From Ruminiclostridium sp. (GTDB lineage: Bacteria; Bacillota_A; Clostridia; Oscillospirales; Oscillospiraceae), in contig JAFXCU010000094.1 of NCBI GenBank assembly GCA_017521345.1, positions 1 to 30,435 of the forward strand: 30,435 bases of DNA, given 5' to 3'. This document shows positions 1 to 6,856 of this stretch, one piece after another (within the stretch, counting starts at the first letter, position 1; each line of letters starts with the position of its first letter). The notes under the pieces were generated by a model that saw nothing but the letters and a program-made list of their open reading frames with translations, made no database searches and was not told the DNA's origin. Made by a program: the position numbers and the translations under genes.

Positions 1-251
1 ATCTTGTCTTCGCCCTCGTCGGCGTCGCTGGTCAGGTGGCCCACGTCGGTGATGTTCATGACGCGGTTCACGTCATAGCCGGTGTAGCGCAGGGTCTTTT
101 CCAGCACGTCCTCCATGATGTAGGAGCGCAGGTTGCCGATGTGGGCGAAGTGGTAGACGGTGGGGCCGCAGGTATACATCTCCACGTGGCCGGGGGTATG
201 GGTCTTGAATTCTTCCTTCTTGCGGGTAGCAGAATTATACAGCTGCATCAT
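1..251 (-). CDS. cysS: Cysteinyl-tRNA synthetase, N-terminal part (cut by window edge)
   Basis: Charges tRNA-Cys with cysteine in the cytoplasm. Only the first 83 codons are in the window; the gene continues past position 1. The visible part carries the class I signatures of CysRS: the first zinc-ligand cysteine in YTCGPTVY (residues 26-33) and the HIGN form of the HIGH ATP-binding motif in [10 protein letters not shown] (HIGN at 37-40), followed by [18 protein letters not shown], typical of the family. Two ATGs lie side by side (251 and 248). The first is preferred because AGGAGA at 261-266 is 9 bases upstream and because it forms an ATGA overlap with the cysE stop codon, which implies translational coupling. 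It lies downstream of cysE under the cysteine T-box, so both should respond to uncharged tRNA-Cys. Confidence 0.96.
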   Translation of the reverse strand, partial: MMQLYNSATRKKEEFKTHTPGHVEMYTCGPTVYHFAHIGNLRSYIMEDVLEKTLRYTGYDVNRVMNITDVGHLTSDADEGEDK

Positions 252-952
252 AATGTATTTTCTCCTTTGTTTTGGGCTTCACGGACGGCCTCTCTGTGGT
301 CGTCCTGGGGATTTTCACGCAAATAGTGCTCGTCGATGAGCTTTTCCAGGAACTCCAGGCGGGAGGACATGGCAGCCATCTTTTCCAGCAGGGGGTTTTC
401 CACGTTGATCTGGTCCACATCGTCGGCATAGTGGGTGGACTGGCCGTGGACACGGACGATCTGGGCGGGAACGCCGACAGCGGTGCTGTCCGGGGGGACC
501 TCACTGAGGACCACGGAACCGGCGGCGATACGGGCGTTGTCGCCCACTTTGAAGGGGCCCAGGATACGGGCGCCGTTGCCCACCAGGACGTTATTGCCCA
601 GGGTGGGGTGGCGCTTGCCCTGGTCCTTACCGGTGCCGCCCAGGGTCACACCGTGGTAGAGGAGGCAGTCGTCACCGATCTCGGCGGTCTCGCCGATGAC
701 GATGCCGCTGCCGTGGTCGATCACCAGCCGGTGGCCGATGGTGGCGCCGGGGTGGATCTCGATGCCCGTCCAGAACCGGCTCCACTGGGAGACGGCACGG
801 GCCAGGAATCGCAGGTTGTGCTTCCACAGGCTGTGGGCCATGCGGTGGTAGATGGTGGCGTGGACGCCGGGGTAGAGGAGGAGGACCTCCAGCTTGCTCC
901 GGGCCGCCGGGTCACGGGCCTGATAGGCCCCTAAGGTTTCTGACAAAGACAA
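248..952 (-). CDS. cysE: Serine O-acetyltransferase
   Basis: Transfers acetyl from acetyl-CoA to L-serine, giving O-acetylserine, the acceptor of sulfide in cysteine synthesis. The protein (about 234 residues) has the family's short N-terminal helix region ([21 protein letters not shown]), the hexapeptide-repeat left-handed beta helix, and the active-site segment with [16 protein letters not shown] and [10 protein letters not shown], followed by KRHPTLG. A TTG start at 952 is chosen: GAGAGG ends 9 bases upstream and no in-frame ATG exists nearby. A TTG at 1000 would lie inside the T-box terminator and is rejected. The C-terminus has about 60 residues beyond the hexapeptide domain, with a charged tail. 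Its stop codon overlaps the cysS start (ATGA), and the pair is controlled by the T-box upstream. Confidence 0.94.
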   Translation of the reverse strand: MSLSETLGAYQARDPAARSKLEVLLLYPGVHATIYHRMAHSLWKHNLRFLARAVSQWSRFWTGIEIHPGATIGHRLVIDHGSGIVIGETAEIGDDCLLYHGVTLGGTGKDQGKRHPTLGNNVLVGNGARILGPFKVGDNARIAAGSVVLSEVPPDSTAVGVPAQIVRVHGQSTHYADDVDQINVENPLLEKMAAMSSRLEFLEKLIDEHYLRENPQDDHREAVREAQNKGENTL

Positions 953-998
953 GGTATCATACCTCTCATTTCGAATGATATTTTGCGGGTCAAGGGAC

Positions 999-1035
999 AA
1001 AAAAACACCCCTTGCCCCACAATTGGGTCAAGAGG
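999..1035 (-). terminator. Attenuator terminator of the T-box leader
   Basis: On the minus strand CCTCTTG and CAAGGGG pair, extended by CCC with GGG around an AATTGT loop, followed by a run of seven T at 1005-999. It lies between the T-box core and the cysE start, the usual place of the conditional terminator. Confidence 0.85.
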
Positions 1036-1240
1036 CGACAGGACATCGCGGTTCCACTCTTTTTTATCACTCAAAGGGCTGGTAACGGTGCCAAACCGGA
1101 GGGCATCTGCATCCCCCTCGCTCCCGGGCGCACTTTCCCATTCCTCCGCGTAGGGCAGCTTGCAGTCGGTGACCGCCCCTCTCTGGCCGTTTCTGGCATG
1201 GTACTCTTCCCGTTCAACACGATATGAAATTGTACAGTAC
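999..1240 (-). promoter_or_regulatory. T-box leader, probably cysteine-specific, upstream of cysE-cysS
   Basis: Read on the minus strand, the leader holds the T-box bulge sequence GAGTGGAACCGCGAT (T-box core at 1047-1056), which in this family pairs with the free NCCA end of uncharged tRNA. It is followed by an intrinsic terminator: CCTCTTG paired with CAAGGGG, then seven T (999-1035). Further upstream, GACTGCAAGC places a TGC triplet at 1164-1162 that fits a cysteine specifier codon followed by a purine. The downstream genes cysE and cysS support cysteine specificity. Uncharged tRNA-Cys would favour the antiterminator and raise cysteine synthesis and charging together. The T-box motif and terminator are seen directly; the specifier assignment is inferred. 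Confidence 0.9.
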
Positions 1241-1244
1241 CAGT

Positions 1245-1273
1245 ATATTAACATGACCGGGGGCGGGTGTCAA
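1245..1273 (-). promoter_or_regulatory. Promoter of the cysE-cysS operon
   Basis: A consensus TTGACA box (minus strand, 1273-1268) is followed by exactly 17 bases and TAATAT (1250-1245). Transcription would start near 1238, at the beginning of the T-box leader. Confidence 0.8.
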
Positions 1274-1277
1274 GGGT

Positions 1278-1387
1278 TTCCCCTCATCCGCCCACTGCGT
1301 GGGCACCTTCCCCCCAGGGGGAAGGCTATGGCCAAAGGCTTCTCCCTGGGGGAGAAGCTGTCACCGCAGGTGACTGATGAGGGGGAA
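1278..1387. repeat. Palindromic intergenic repeat with TTCCCCTCATC ends
   Basis: The segment starts with TTCCCCTCATC (1278-1288) and ends with GATGAGGGGGAA (1376-1387), its inverse with one extra G. Between them lie further inverted pairs: GCCCA with TGGGC, CCTTCCCCC with GGGGGAAGG, CTTCTCCC with GGGAGAAG, and GTCACC with GGTGAC. No ORF spans it convincingly. It looks like a dispersed MITE- or REP-like element. Similar elements are common in gut Oscillospiraceae from general knowledge, but only one copy is in this window. It abuts the -35 box of the cys promoter. Confidence 0.6.
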
Positions 1388-1404
1388 CGCAGCAGACAAA
1401 CAGC

Positions 1405-1433
1405 AAACCGCCCGGATCGTATCCGAGCGGTTT
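1405..1433 (-). terminator. Terminator of the small membrane protein gene
   Basis: AAACCGCTCGGAT and ATCCGGGCGGTTT (minus strand) pair around ACG, and the descending strand continues TTTGCTGTTTG. It ends 3 bases after the stop codon of the gene at 1437-1811. Confidence 0.7.
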
Positions 1434-1436
1434 CTC

Positions 1437-1811
1437 TTATGCTTCTCCCTTCGCCTTCTTCACGGCGGGAACCGTCCGCAGGCAGGCGAAGTAGCCCAGC
1501 AGCTGCAGCAGGATCAGGGCCACGTTCTCCCCATGGCCCACCAGCAGATAGCCGTAGGTGGCCCCCTGGAGGACCAGCACCAGCACCTGGAGGATGAGCT
1601 TTTTCTGGATATCCGCCCAGACTTCTCCGGCCCCTTTCCCCATAGGGATGAGGACCCCGCAGAGGACGGCCAGGATCAGGCTCATGGCGATATGGCTGAC
1701 GGCCAGGACCGGCCCCACCTGGGACCCGGTGAGCATCCACATGGCGATGCCCATGACGCTCAGGCCGGTGATCATCCAGGCCAGCCACTGGATCTTCTGA
1801 TAGGTATTCAC
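1437..1811 (-). CDS. Small multi-pass membrane protein, unknown function
   Basis: A 124-residue protein with about four hydrophobic segments (near residues 8-28, 33-54, 67-88 and 95-112), a short N-terminal cytoplasmic stretch and a lysine-rich tail (VKKAKGEA). I do not recognise a family. The start is taken as GTG at 1811, 4 bases after GGGGGAG; an ATG at 1832 has no ribosome binding site and would sit at the expected transcription start. A possible -10 box TACAAT (minus strand, about 1844-1839) lies just upstream without a clear -35 box. It is monocistronic, with terminators on both sides. It could be a small transporter-like or sensor-like protein; nothing in the sequence decides this. Confidence 0.72.
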   Translation of the reverse strand: MNTYQKIQWLAWMITGLSVMGIAMWMLTGSQVGPVLAVSHIAMSLILAVLCGVLIPMGKGAGEVWADIQKKLILQVLVLVLQGATYGYLLVGHGENVALILLQLLGYFACLRTVPAVKKAKGEA

Positions 1812-1938
1812 AGAACTCCCCCTTTTTCTCATTGGGGCTATTGTACCCCATCGGGGGCGGTTTGGGAAGACTCTTTTCACATCGCTGCCCTGGTTATCCA
1901 TCGAAAAAAAGCAAACCGCCCAACTTCCCGGAAAGCAA

Positions 1939-1969
1939 ATAGAGGGGGAAGCATTTGCTTCCCCCTCTA
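1939..1969 (-). terminator. Terminator of the sigma-factor/secreted-protein cluster
   Basis: A near-perfect inverted repeat, TAGAGGGGGAAGC with GCTTCCCCCTCTA, around a short AT-rich loop, followed on the minus strand by TTTGCTTTCC and later by a run of seven T after GGCGGTTTGC. It lies 12 bases past the stop codon of the frame-disrupted small ORF. Confidence 0.75.
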
Positions 1970-1980
1970 TGAAGGTTCCT

Positions 1981-2168
1981 TCACTTGGCCGGATCAAAAC
2001 TTGCAAGCCATTCCTCGGAGAAATAGTCCTGCTGATTCTCATCGGGATTGACCGTCACCCGGTCAGCCATGCCATCGGTAGTATATACCGTAGAGACATA
2101 GTGCCATCCGTCTACAATCAGATGGACACCTCACCCTCTTTCGACATAGCTTTCCGAATGTCTCGCAT
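1981..2168 (-). pseudogene. Small ORF disrupted by a frameshift (about 62 residues if joined)
   Basis: Seven bases after the stop codon of the secreted protein at 2175-2723 there is an ATG (2168) with AAAGG just upstream. This frame reads MRDIRKAMSKEGEVSI and stops at 2118. In another frame, overlapping from about 2130, an open stretch runs to the TGA at 1983-1981: HLIVDGWHYVSTVYTTDG, then MADRVTVNPDENQQDYFSEE, then WLASFDPAK. A one-base insertion or two-base deletion near GAGGTGTCC (about 2125-2120) would join the two parts into one acidic protein. The open part has protein-like composition and ends 12 bases before a strong terminator, so it is probably a real coding end. It may be a true pseudogene, a sequencing error, a programmed frameshift, or a gene fragment. 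I do not recognise the family. Confidence 0.45.
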
Positions 2169-2174
2169 ATGCCT

Positions 2175-2723
2175 TTAATACTTAGACACATTCCCGTTAT
2201 AATCAGCTTTAATGGTAATCTCATACACTCTTGTTTGGTTACCTGTAGTCAGCATAGTCACGTTGTAATTTGCAGTAGCCCAACGCTTGTTACCTGCCTG
2301 CTGCTTGTAAGTGTTAGAGTCCAGCTTTTTCCATCCACTCGGGATATTATATAGGCCATTATCGTTTTTGATACAAACCACGTAGTTGCCCTTTTCATAC
2401 TCGAAATCAGCATTGATATAGCACCCCATAGTGCCACTTTCAAAGCCCTTAAAATATTGTACATTTCTCAAATACTGAACCACTTGCGGAGATACTTCTC
2501 CAGAAGGATCTCTTTCTACCAGGACACTGTCCACAAGTTCGGTATCTTCTTCAACCAAAACGCGGTTCCCTTCTTCGTCTATCCAGAAAACACGAGTGGT
2601 CGCAGTCACCTCAATCTCATCCAGTTCCCCATCAGCGGCAGGAGACACAGCAAGGGCACTAGAAGTGATAATCGAGCAACCAAGTGCCAAGGCTAACGCA
2701 AAAATCCCAAAACGCTTTTTCAT
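2175..2723 (-). CDS. Secreted small protein, unknown function (182 residues)
   Basis: Begins with a classical signal peptide (MKKRFGIFALALALGCSIIT, then a likely AxA-type cut after SSALA near residue 25). The mature part starts with an acidic stretch (DGELDEIEVTATT) and then looks beta-rich, with many aromatic and polar residues and NYNVTMLTTGNQTRVYEITIKADYNG near the end. There are two cysteines in the mature part (CYINADFEYEKGNYVVC), which could pair. No membrane anchor or SLH repeat is seen. A strong AAAGGAGG lies 9 bases before the ATG. The gene lies 67 bases after the secreted protein at 2791-3402 and probably shares its transcript. It is likely an output of the sigma factor upstream. 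Family not recognised. Confidence 0.75.
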   Translation of the reverse strand: MKKRFGIFALALALGCSIITSSALAVSPAADGELDEIEVTATTRVFWIDEEGNRVLVEEDTELVDSVLVERDPSGEVSPQVVQYLRNVQYFKGFESGTMGCYINADFEYEKGNYVVCIKNDNGLYNIPSGWKKLDSNTYKQQAGNKRWATANYNVTMLTTGNQTRVYEITIKADYNGNVSKY

Positions 2724-2790
2724 AGTTTTTCCTCCTTTATTTCGTTTCCGTCTGAAAGTGTTTCACCGATGCATCTTCGACATCACACGT

Positions 2791-3402
2791 TCATTTATAA
2801 AGGGTGTCAATCACATTTCTTTCGGCAGCCGCATTTTCTACCTCAGTTACGTGGTATAGGGGAATATCTGGTTCCCCTATCAACTCTTTCGCCGAGTTTT
2901 TCTGTGCAGTTACGGGAGGCGTCAACTGATACTGAGTCAATCTCAGACTTCCATCCGGCTGTTCCACGACCGTGTAGGCAACATTCCCCTGATACAGATA
3001 ACCGAATGGAGTATGGTCCCCATCCTGGAGGGCCGTTTCCACATCGAAGTTGATATCCGCGAGGGCCTTCACAACGGCATCAGCATCCTGAACCAGGTTC
3101 GTATCTAAAGTACAGGCGGGAACATAGGTGTACTCACTGAGGTCGTAACCGTACACTTCATAGATCAGAGCAATCATCGCATCACCCTTACCGCTGCCAA
3201 ACCCAGTCGCGGGATCATTGCTAGCAGGCTCTACAGATATTGCTTTCGCATTTTGTCCCCCAAGGTTATACTGGAGACCTGTACGGTTATGCTCAAACGT
3301 AAGTGCTGGGGTAATTTTGTTGCTCCAACCTTGTACCGCCTGAGCAGAAATTCCCAACACAAACACCAGTGCCAGGGTCAATGCCAAGACTCTTTTCCGC
3401 AT
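2791..3402 (-). CDS. Secreted protein, unknown function (203 residues)
   Basis: Starts at the ATG at 3402, preceded by GGGAGGTGATTTT; a longer frame from 3432 is rejected because it would run into the promoter block. Residues 1-23 (MRKRVLALTLALVFVLGISA) form a signal peptide, cut near QAVQG. The mature protein has a segment (GKGDAMIALIYEVYGYDLSE) followed by a single cysteine (VPACTLDTN) and by DADAVVKALADINFDVETAL, then YLYQGNVAYTVVEQPDGSLR, which reads as a beta hairpin. No known domain is recognised. It has its own promoter-like block at 3426-3466 identical in layout to that of the sigma gene, so it is a strong candidate target of that sigma factor. Confidence 0.77.
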   Translation of the reverse strand: MRKRVLALTLALVFVLGISAQAVQGWSNKITPALTFEHNRTGLQYNLGGQNAKAISVEPASNDPATGFGSGKGDAMIALIYEVYGYDLSEYTYVPACTLDTNLVQDADAVVKALADINFDVETALQDGDHTPFGYLYQGNVAYTVVEQPDGSLRLTQYQLTPPVTAQKNSAKELIGEPDIPLYHVTEVENAAAERNVIDTLYK

Positions 3403-3425
3403 AAAATCACCTCCCTTCGTTTCAG

Positions 3426-3466
3426 CTTTCATAAACTATAACGAAACAGGGAGGCGATTTTGGACA
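3426..3466 (-). promoter_or_regulatory. Putative ECF sigma promoter, copy 1 (secreted protein gene)
   Basis: Minus strand: TGTCCA (3466-3461), 12 bases, TGTTTCGTT (3448-3440), one base, TAGT, then TGAAAG ending at 3426. The same words occur at the same spacing upstream of the sigma gene at 4763-4803, although the 12-base interval differs. If TGTCCA is the -35 region and CGTTATAGT the -10 region, the spacing is 17 bases, normal for ECF sigma promoters. The start codon follows 24 bases beyond the block. Confidence 0.65.
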
Positions 3467-3492
3467 CTTCTTTTGAAATTTTTCAAAAATAT

Positions 3493-4221
3493 TTATTTTT
3501 CTTCTCGGACAACGGTTTCTGCCATCTGAATCAACTCCGATTCGCTTAAATAGGCAGAAATGTAAAGCAGAACATCTTGTTCCATGTCCTTCCAGACAAT
3601 TAAATTGCTATGTTCCCCGGTAACATCAAAATAGTAATCGGCAGGTTGTCCATAGACAAGAACCATTTTCTGCTCCATTCCATCCGTGCCAAAGACAACA
3701 TGGGATGTTGCGTATTTTGTTTCCTCTGTTAGGTAACCAAAAGAAAGATACTGACCTCTATCATTTACATAAAGCCAATCTTTCTCGGTTCCAGTCTCTC
3801 CGGTGTCTTCCAACTGATATCCTTCCGGCACCACAGGAAGAACATAGGAAATCTCAGGCGTTTTCTCGGGCAACGCTTCCTCGCTCTCCTCAAAATAATA
3901 ATGCCGGGTATTTTCCAACTGCTGGCTCATCCAACCAAACACCTTTTCCCTGGCCTGGGCATCCACTGTAAGCCAAGCAGTTCCGCCGAGGAGGAGAGCT
4001 AGGAAGAAGCAGGCTGCCCGCTGGAGGCCGGTGACCCAGCCGGAGCGGTCAACTTTTCGGATCAGCCGTTCCATCTTCCGCTGGAATTCCTGGGAGAAAC
4101 GATAGGCACAGTCCTCAGGCTTGGGCAGGGCATCGGTCAGCGCCTGGTTGGCCTCACGAGCCGCCCGCCGCAGGTCGGCTTCCGAAAAGGGAAAATCCTC
4201 CCAGGTCAGTTCTCGTTTCAT
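3493..4221 (-). CDS. Membrane-anchored DUF4367-type protein, probable anti-sigma partner
   Basis: A 242-residue protein: a cytoplasmic N-terminal region of about 65 residues rich in charged helices (EADLRRAAREANQALTDALP, then FSQEFQRKMERLIRKVD), one membrane segment (about 66-86), and an extracytoplasmic C-terminal part with YVLPVVPEGYQLEDTG, WLYVNDRGQYLSFGY and VVFGTDGMEQKMVLVYGQPA that reads as a DUF4367 domain. The ATG at 4221 shares one base with the TAA of the sigma gene (TAATG), with GAGGAGGGG upstream. Such a sigma-plus-single-pass arrangement is typical of sigma/anti-sigma pairs: the N-terminal region would hold the sigma factor, and an outside signal would release it. The anti-sigma role is inferred from context; the topology is seen. 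Confidence 0.8.
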   Translation of the reverse strand: MKRELTWEDFPFSEADLRRAAREANQALTDALPKPEDCAYRFSQEFQRKMERLIRKVDRSGWVTGLQRAACFFLALLLGGTAWLTVDAQAREKVFGWMSQQLENTRHYYFEESEEALPEKTPEISYVLPVVPEGYQLEDTGETGTEKDWLYVNDRGQYLSFGYLTEETKYATSHVVFGTDGMEQKMVLVYGQPADYYFDVTGEHSNLIVWKDMEQDVLLYISAYLSESELIQMAETVVREEK

Positions 4222-4733
4222 TACAACAACCCCTCCTCTCGGCATAATTTTTCCAACCGGGCCTTGGCCCGCTGCTCCACCTTCCGGGCGGCAGCCAGGG
4301 TCAGGCCCATCATGTCTGCGATCTCTTTGGTGGTGTATCCCTGGTCAAATTTGAGCAGGACAAACTGACGGTCCCGGTCCGGCAATTTCAACATGCACCG
4401 GGCCAGTCCGTGGTCGGTCTCAGGCCCTGTGGTCAGGTCCCCCTCCTCCAGGTGGGCCGCCGGATGGCGGACCCGCTGGCGGTAGAGGTCGATGGCCTTC
4501 CGCTGGGCAATGGTCACCACAAAGGCTTTCGTCCTGGGGTCGTCCACCTCCCCCACCTTGTTCATGTGGCGGGCGATGGCCAGAAAGGCCTCGTGGACGG
4601 CGTCCTCAGCATCCTTTTCGTCCTTCAGGATGCCCATTGCCACATGGTGCATGAGTCCCCCGTACCGGGTATAGAGTTCTTCAAACCTGGCCCGCTCCCT
4701 GGGGCGGGCGATCAGGGTGAGATAGACCAGCAT
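4221..4733 (-). CDS. ECF-type RNA polymerase sigma factor
   Basis: A 170-residue sigma-70 family protein with only regions 2 and 4. Region 2 spans about 17-85, including the core-binding stretch FEELYTRYGGLMHHVAMGIL, DAEDAVHEAFLAIARH, and the -10 recognition part AFVVTIAQRKAIDLYR. Region 4 spans about 113-165 with a helix-turn-helix (GYTTKEIADMMGLTLAAARK). It directs RNA polymerase to a small set of promoters. The gene is preceded by GAGGTG 7 bases before the ATG and by a 41-base block repeated upstream of a secreted-protein gene, implying autoregulation. It is translationally coupled to the downstream DUF4367 membrane protein. Confidence 0.92.
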   Translation of the reverse strand: MLVYLTLIARPRERARFEELYTRYGGLMHHVAMGILKDEKDAEDAVHEAFLAIARHMNKVGEVDDPRTKAFVVTIAQRKAIDLYRQRVRHPAAHLEEGDLTTGPETDHGLARCMLKLPDRDRQFVLLKFDQGYTTKEIADMMGLTLAAARKVEQRAKARLEKLCREEGLL

Positions 4734-4762
4734 GGATACACCTCAAATCATAGGAAAACTTC

Positions 4763-4803
4763 CTTTCACTTACTAGAACGAAACAGGACCCCAAAAGTGG
4801 ACA
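4763..4803 (-). promoter_or_regulatory. Putative ECF sigma promoter, copy 2 (autoregulated sigma gene)
   Basis: Minus strand: TGTCCA (4803-4798), 12 bases, TGTTTCGTT (4785-4777), one base, TAGT, then TGAAAG ending at 4763. It matches the block at 3426-3466 in every conserved word and in total length (41 bases). The sigma start codon is 30 bases downstream. Confidence 0.65.
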
Positions 4804-4855
4804 GGGGTTCCAAAAATTTTTTGAAAAAGTTTTTAGGGGGTGTGGTACCACGCCA

Positions 4856-4934
4856 TGTAGGGGCGGATAGTATCCGCCCGATCCACGTGGAGGGTTCTCG
4901 AAACGTTGGCGGGCGGCTGATAGCCGCCCCTACA
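4856..4934. repeat. Palindromic repeat with TGTAGGGGCGG ends
   Basis: TGTAGGGGCGG (from 4856) and CCGCCCCTACA (to 4934) are perfect inverted ends. Inside, GGCGGATAGTATCCGCC and GGCGGCTGATAGCCGCC are two more palindromes at the flanks, with a unique centre (about 4879-4910). It looks like a MITE-like dispersed element. Only one copy is present here. It lies between the pgsA terminator and the sigma promoter, in a gap of about 270 bases that holds no gene. Confidence 0.6.
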
Positions 4935-4970
4935 TAGTTCATCGCAGGCAAGGTAAAACAAGGAAAAACG

Positions 4971-4994
4971 GCGGGAGCATTCGCTCCCGCCGCT
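4971..4994 (-). terminator. Terminator of the DUF1385-recA-pgsA operon
   Basis: GGCGGGAGC and GCTCCCGCC pair around GAAT, followed on the minus strand by GTTTTTCCTTGTTTT. It ends 8 bases past the pgsA stop codon. Confidence 0.85.
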
Positions 4995-5001
4995 GTTGCT
5001 C

Positions 5002-5520
5002 TTACATATCTCCGTTGAGGATAACCTGCTTGTTCTGGATGAAGTACTCGATGCCGGAGTACACGGTGGTGATGACGATGACGGCCACGCAGATCAGGTT
5101 CAGCAGATCGCCGGGGACGGCCAGCATCAGGATGATGCCCACCATGGTGGAGGCGGTCTTCACCTTGCCGGACTTGCCGGCGGCGATGACCAGGCCCTGC
5201 TCCACCGCCACCAGGCGCAGACCGGTGACGGCAAACTCACGGGCCAGAACGATGAAGAAGGCCCAGCCGGGCATCCAGCCCACCTCCACGAACCAGGCCA
5301 TGGCGGACATGACCAGGAGCTTGTCGGCCAGGGGGTCCATGAACTTGCCAAAGTCGGTGATCAGATGGTATTTACGGGCCACATAGCCGTCCACGAAGTC
5401 GGTGGCGCTGGCCACGATGAAGACGGCCAGGGCGGGAATGGTATAGCCCAGGTACAGCAGAACGATAAACACCGGGATCAGGACCACCCGGATCATGGTG
5501 AGTTTGTTTGCGGTATTCAT
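5002..5520 (-). CDS. pgsA: CDP-diacylglycerol-glycerol-3-phosphate 3-phosphatidyltransferase
   Basis: Makes phosphatidylglycerol phosphate from CDP-diacylglycerol and glycerol 3-phosphate at the membrane. The 172-residue protein has the CDP-alcohol phosphotransferase signature DG-x2-AR-x8-G-x3-D-x3-D, visible in DGYVARKYHLITDFGKFMD followed by PLADK (about 41-65), and about five hydrophobic segments. The ATG at 5520 is chosen because GAGGAG lies within the end of rimO, 5 bases upstream, and only one base separates it from the rimO stop (TAACATG). It is the last gene of the operon, followed directly by a strong terminator. Linkage of pgsA to recA and rimO-like genes is known in Firmicutes (rimO-pgsA-cinA-recA order variants). 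Length fits the family. Confidence 0.93.
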   Translation of the reverse strand: MNTANKLTMIRVVLIPVFIVLLYLGYTIPALAVFIVASATDFVDGYVARKYHLITDFGKFMDPLADKLLVMSAMAWFVEVGWMPGWAFFIVLAREFAVTGLRLVAVEQGLVIAAGKSGKVKTASTMVGIILMLAVPGDLLNLICVAVIVITTVYSGIEYFIQNKQVILNGDM

Positions 5521-5521
5521 G

Positions 5522-6856
5522 TTACTCCTCCTCGTTGGCAATGACGCCGATGAGCTCGCCGTCGTAGGTGCTGGTGATCTTCACCCGGTAGAAGTCGCCG
5601 GGGCGGACGCCGCCTTCTTCTCCCTCAAAGTGGACGATGCCGTCGATGCCGGGGGAATCGTACTCGCTGCGGCCGAAGAAGAGCTCGGTCTCGTCGTCGT
5701 AGCCCTCGCACAGGACGGTCATCTCCCGGCCCACCTGCTTCTCGCAGTACTCGTCCACGATGCGCAGCTGCAGGTCGGTGAGAAGCTCCAGTCGGCGGCG
5801 CTTCACGTCCTCGTCCACCTGGTCGGGCATCTTGGCGGCCACGCTGCCGGGCTCGGGGGAGTAGGCAAAGACACCGGCCCGCTCCAGCTTGTGCTCCAGC
5901 AGGAACTCGCAGAGCTCTTCGAACTCCTCGTCGGTCTCCCCGGGGAAGCCGGTGATGAGGCTGGTGCGGATGACCAGATTGGGGATGCGCTCTCTGAGCT
6001 TAAAGAAGAGCTCCCGGATCTCAGCGCCGGTACCACGGCGGTTCATGGCCTTCAGGACCCGGTCGCTGATGTGCTGGATGGGCAGGTCAATGTATTTCAC
6101 GATCTTGGGCTCGTTGGCAATGACCTCAATGAGCTCGTCGGTGATCATGTCGGGGTACAGGTAGTGGAGGCGGACCCACTCAATGCCCTCAATGGCGCAC
6201 AGCTTGGGCAGCAGGTCGGCCAGAGCGGGACGGCCGTAGAGATCCAGGCCGTAGCGGGTGATGTCCTGGGCCACCACGATGAGCTCCTTCATGCCGGCCT
6301 CGGCCAGGCTCTGGGCCTCGGCCAGGATGGCCTCCTCGGGACGGCTGCGGAACTTGCCCCGGATGTAGGGGATGACGCAGTAGGTGCAGCGGTTGTCGCA
6401 GCCCTCGGCAATGCGCAGCCAGGCCCAGTAGTCGGAGGTGCAGACCACACGGTCGGTCTCCGGAATGGGGGCGTGGATGTCCCCAAAGTGGTGGACGGTC
6501 TCGCCGGCCTCGATCTTGGCCAGCACGTCGCCGATCTCCTCATAGCCGCCCACGCCGATGAAGCCATCCACGTCGGGGCACAGGTCAGCCATCTCGTCCT
6601 TCTTCCACTGGGCCATGCAGCCGGTGACGATGATCTTCTGGATCTGACCGGCCTTCTTCAGCTCCACCAGCTTTTCAATTTCGCCCATGGCCTCGTCCCG
6701 GGCCTCCTGGAGGAAGCCGCAGGTGTTCACCACCACGGCGTCGCAGTCCTCAGAGCCCAGGGCCACCTCGTGGCCGGCCTCGTAGGTCTGCCAGATCATC
6801 TGCTCGCAGTTGACCTGGTTCTTGGCACAGCCAAGGGAAATAAATCCAACTTTCAT
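5522..6856 (-). CDS. rimO: Ribosomal protein S12 methylthiotransferase
   Basis: A radical-SAM enzyme that adds a methylthio group to the conserved aspartate of ribosomal protein S12. The 444 residues show the N-terminal UPF0004 domain with three cluster cysteines (C10 in SLGCAKN, C46 in NTCGF, C80 in VTGCMAQ), the radical-SAM motif CDNRCTYC (C153, C157, C160), and a C-terminal TRAM-like domain (about 375-444). SLGCAKNQVNCE and IPYIRGKFRSR favour RimO over MiaB. The ATG at 6856 has AGGAGA 6 bases upstream and overlaps the recX stop by ATGA. pgsA follows one base after the stop. The linkage to recA-recX is conserved in related genomes from general knowledge. Confidence 0.95.
   Translation of the reverse strand: MKVGFISLGCAKNQVNCEQMIWQTYEAGHEVALGSEDCDAVVVNTCGFLQEARDEAMGEIEKLVELKKAGQIQKIIVTGCMAQWKKDEMADLCPDVDGFIGVGGYEEIGDVLAKIEAGETVHHFGDIHAPIPETDRVVCTSDYWAWLRIAEGCDNRCTYCVIPYIRGKFRSRPEEAILAEAQSLAEAGMKELIVVAQDITRYGLDLYGRPALADLLPKLCAIEGIEWVRLHYLYPDMITDELIEVIANEPKIVKYIDLPIQHISDRVLKAMNRRGTGAEIRELFFKLRERIPNLVIRTSLITGFPGETDEEFEELCEFLLEHKLERAGVFAYSPEPGSVAAKMPDQVDEDVKRRRLELLTDLQLRIVDEYCEKQVGREMTVLCEGYDDETELFFGRSEYDSPGIDGIVHFEGEEGGVRPGDFYRVKITSTYDGELIGVIANEEE

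Noticed and set aside
2457..3053. Plus-strand open frames opposite the secreted genes
   Set aside because: They lack ribosome binding sites and are antisense to genes with clear signal peptides.
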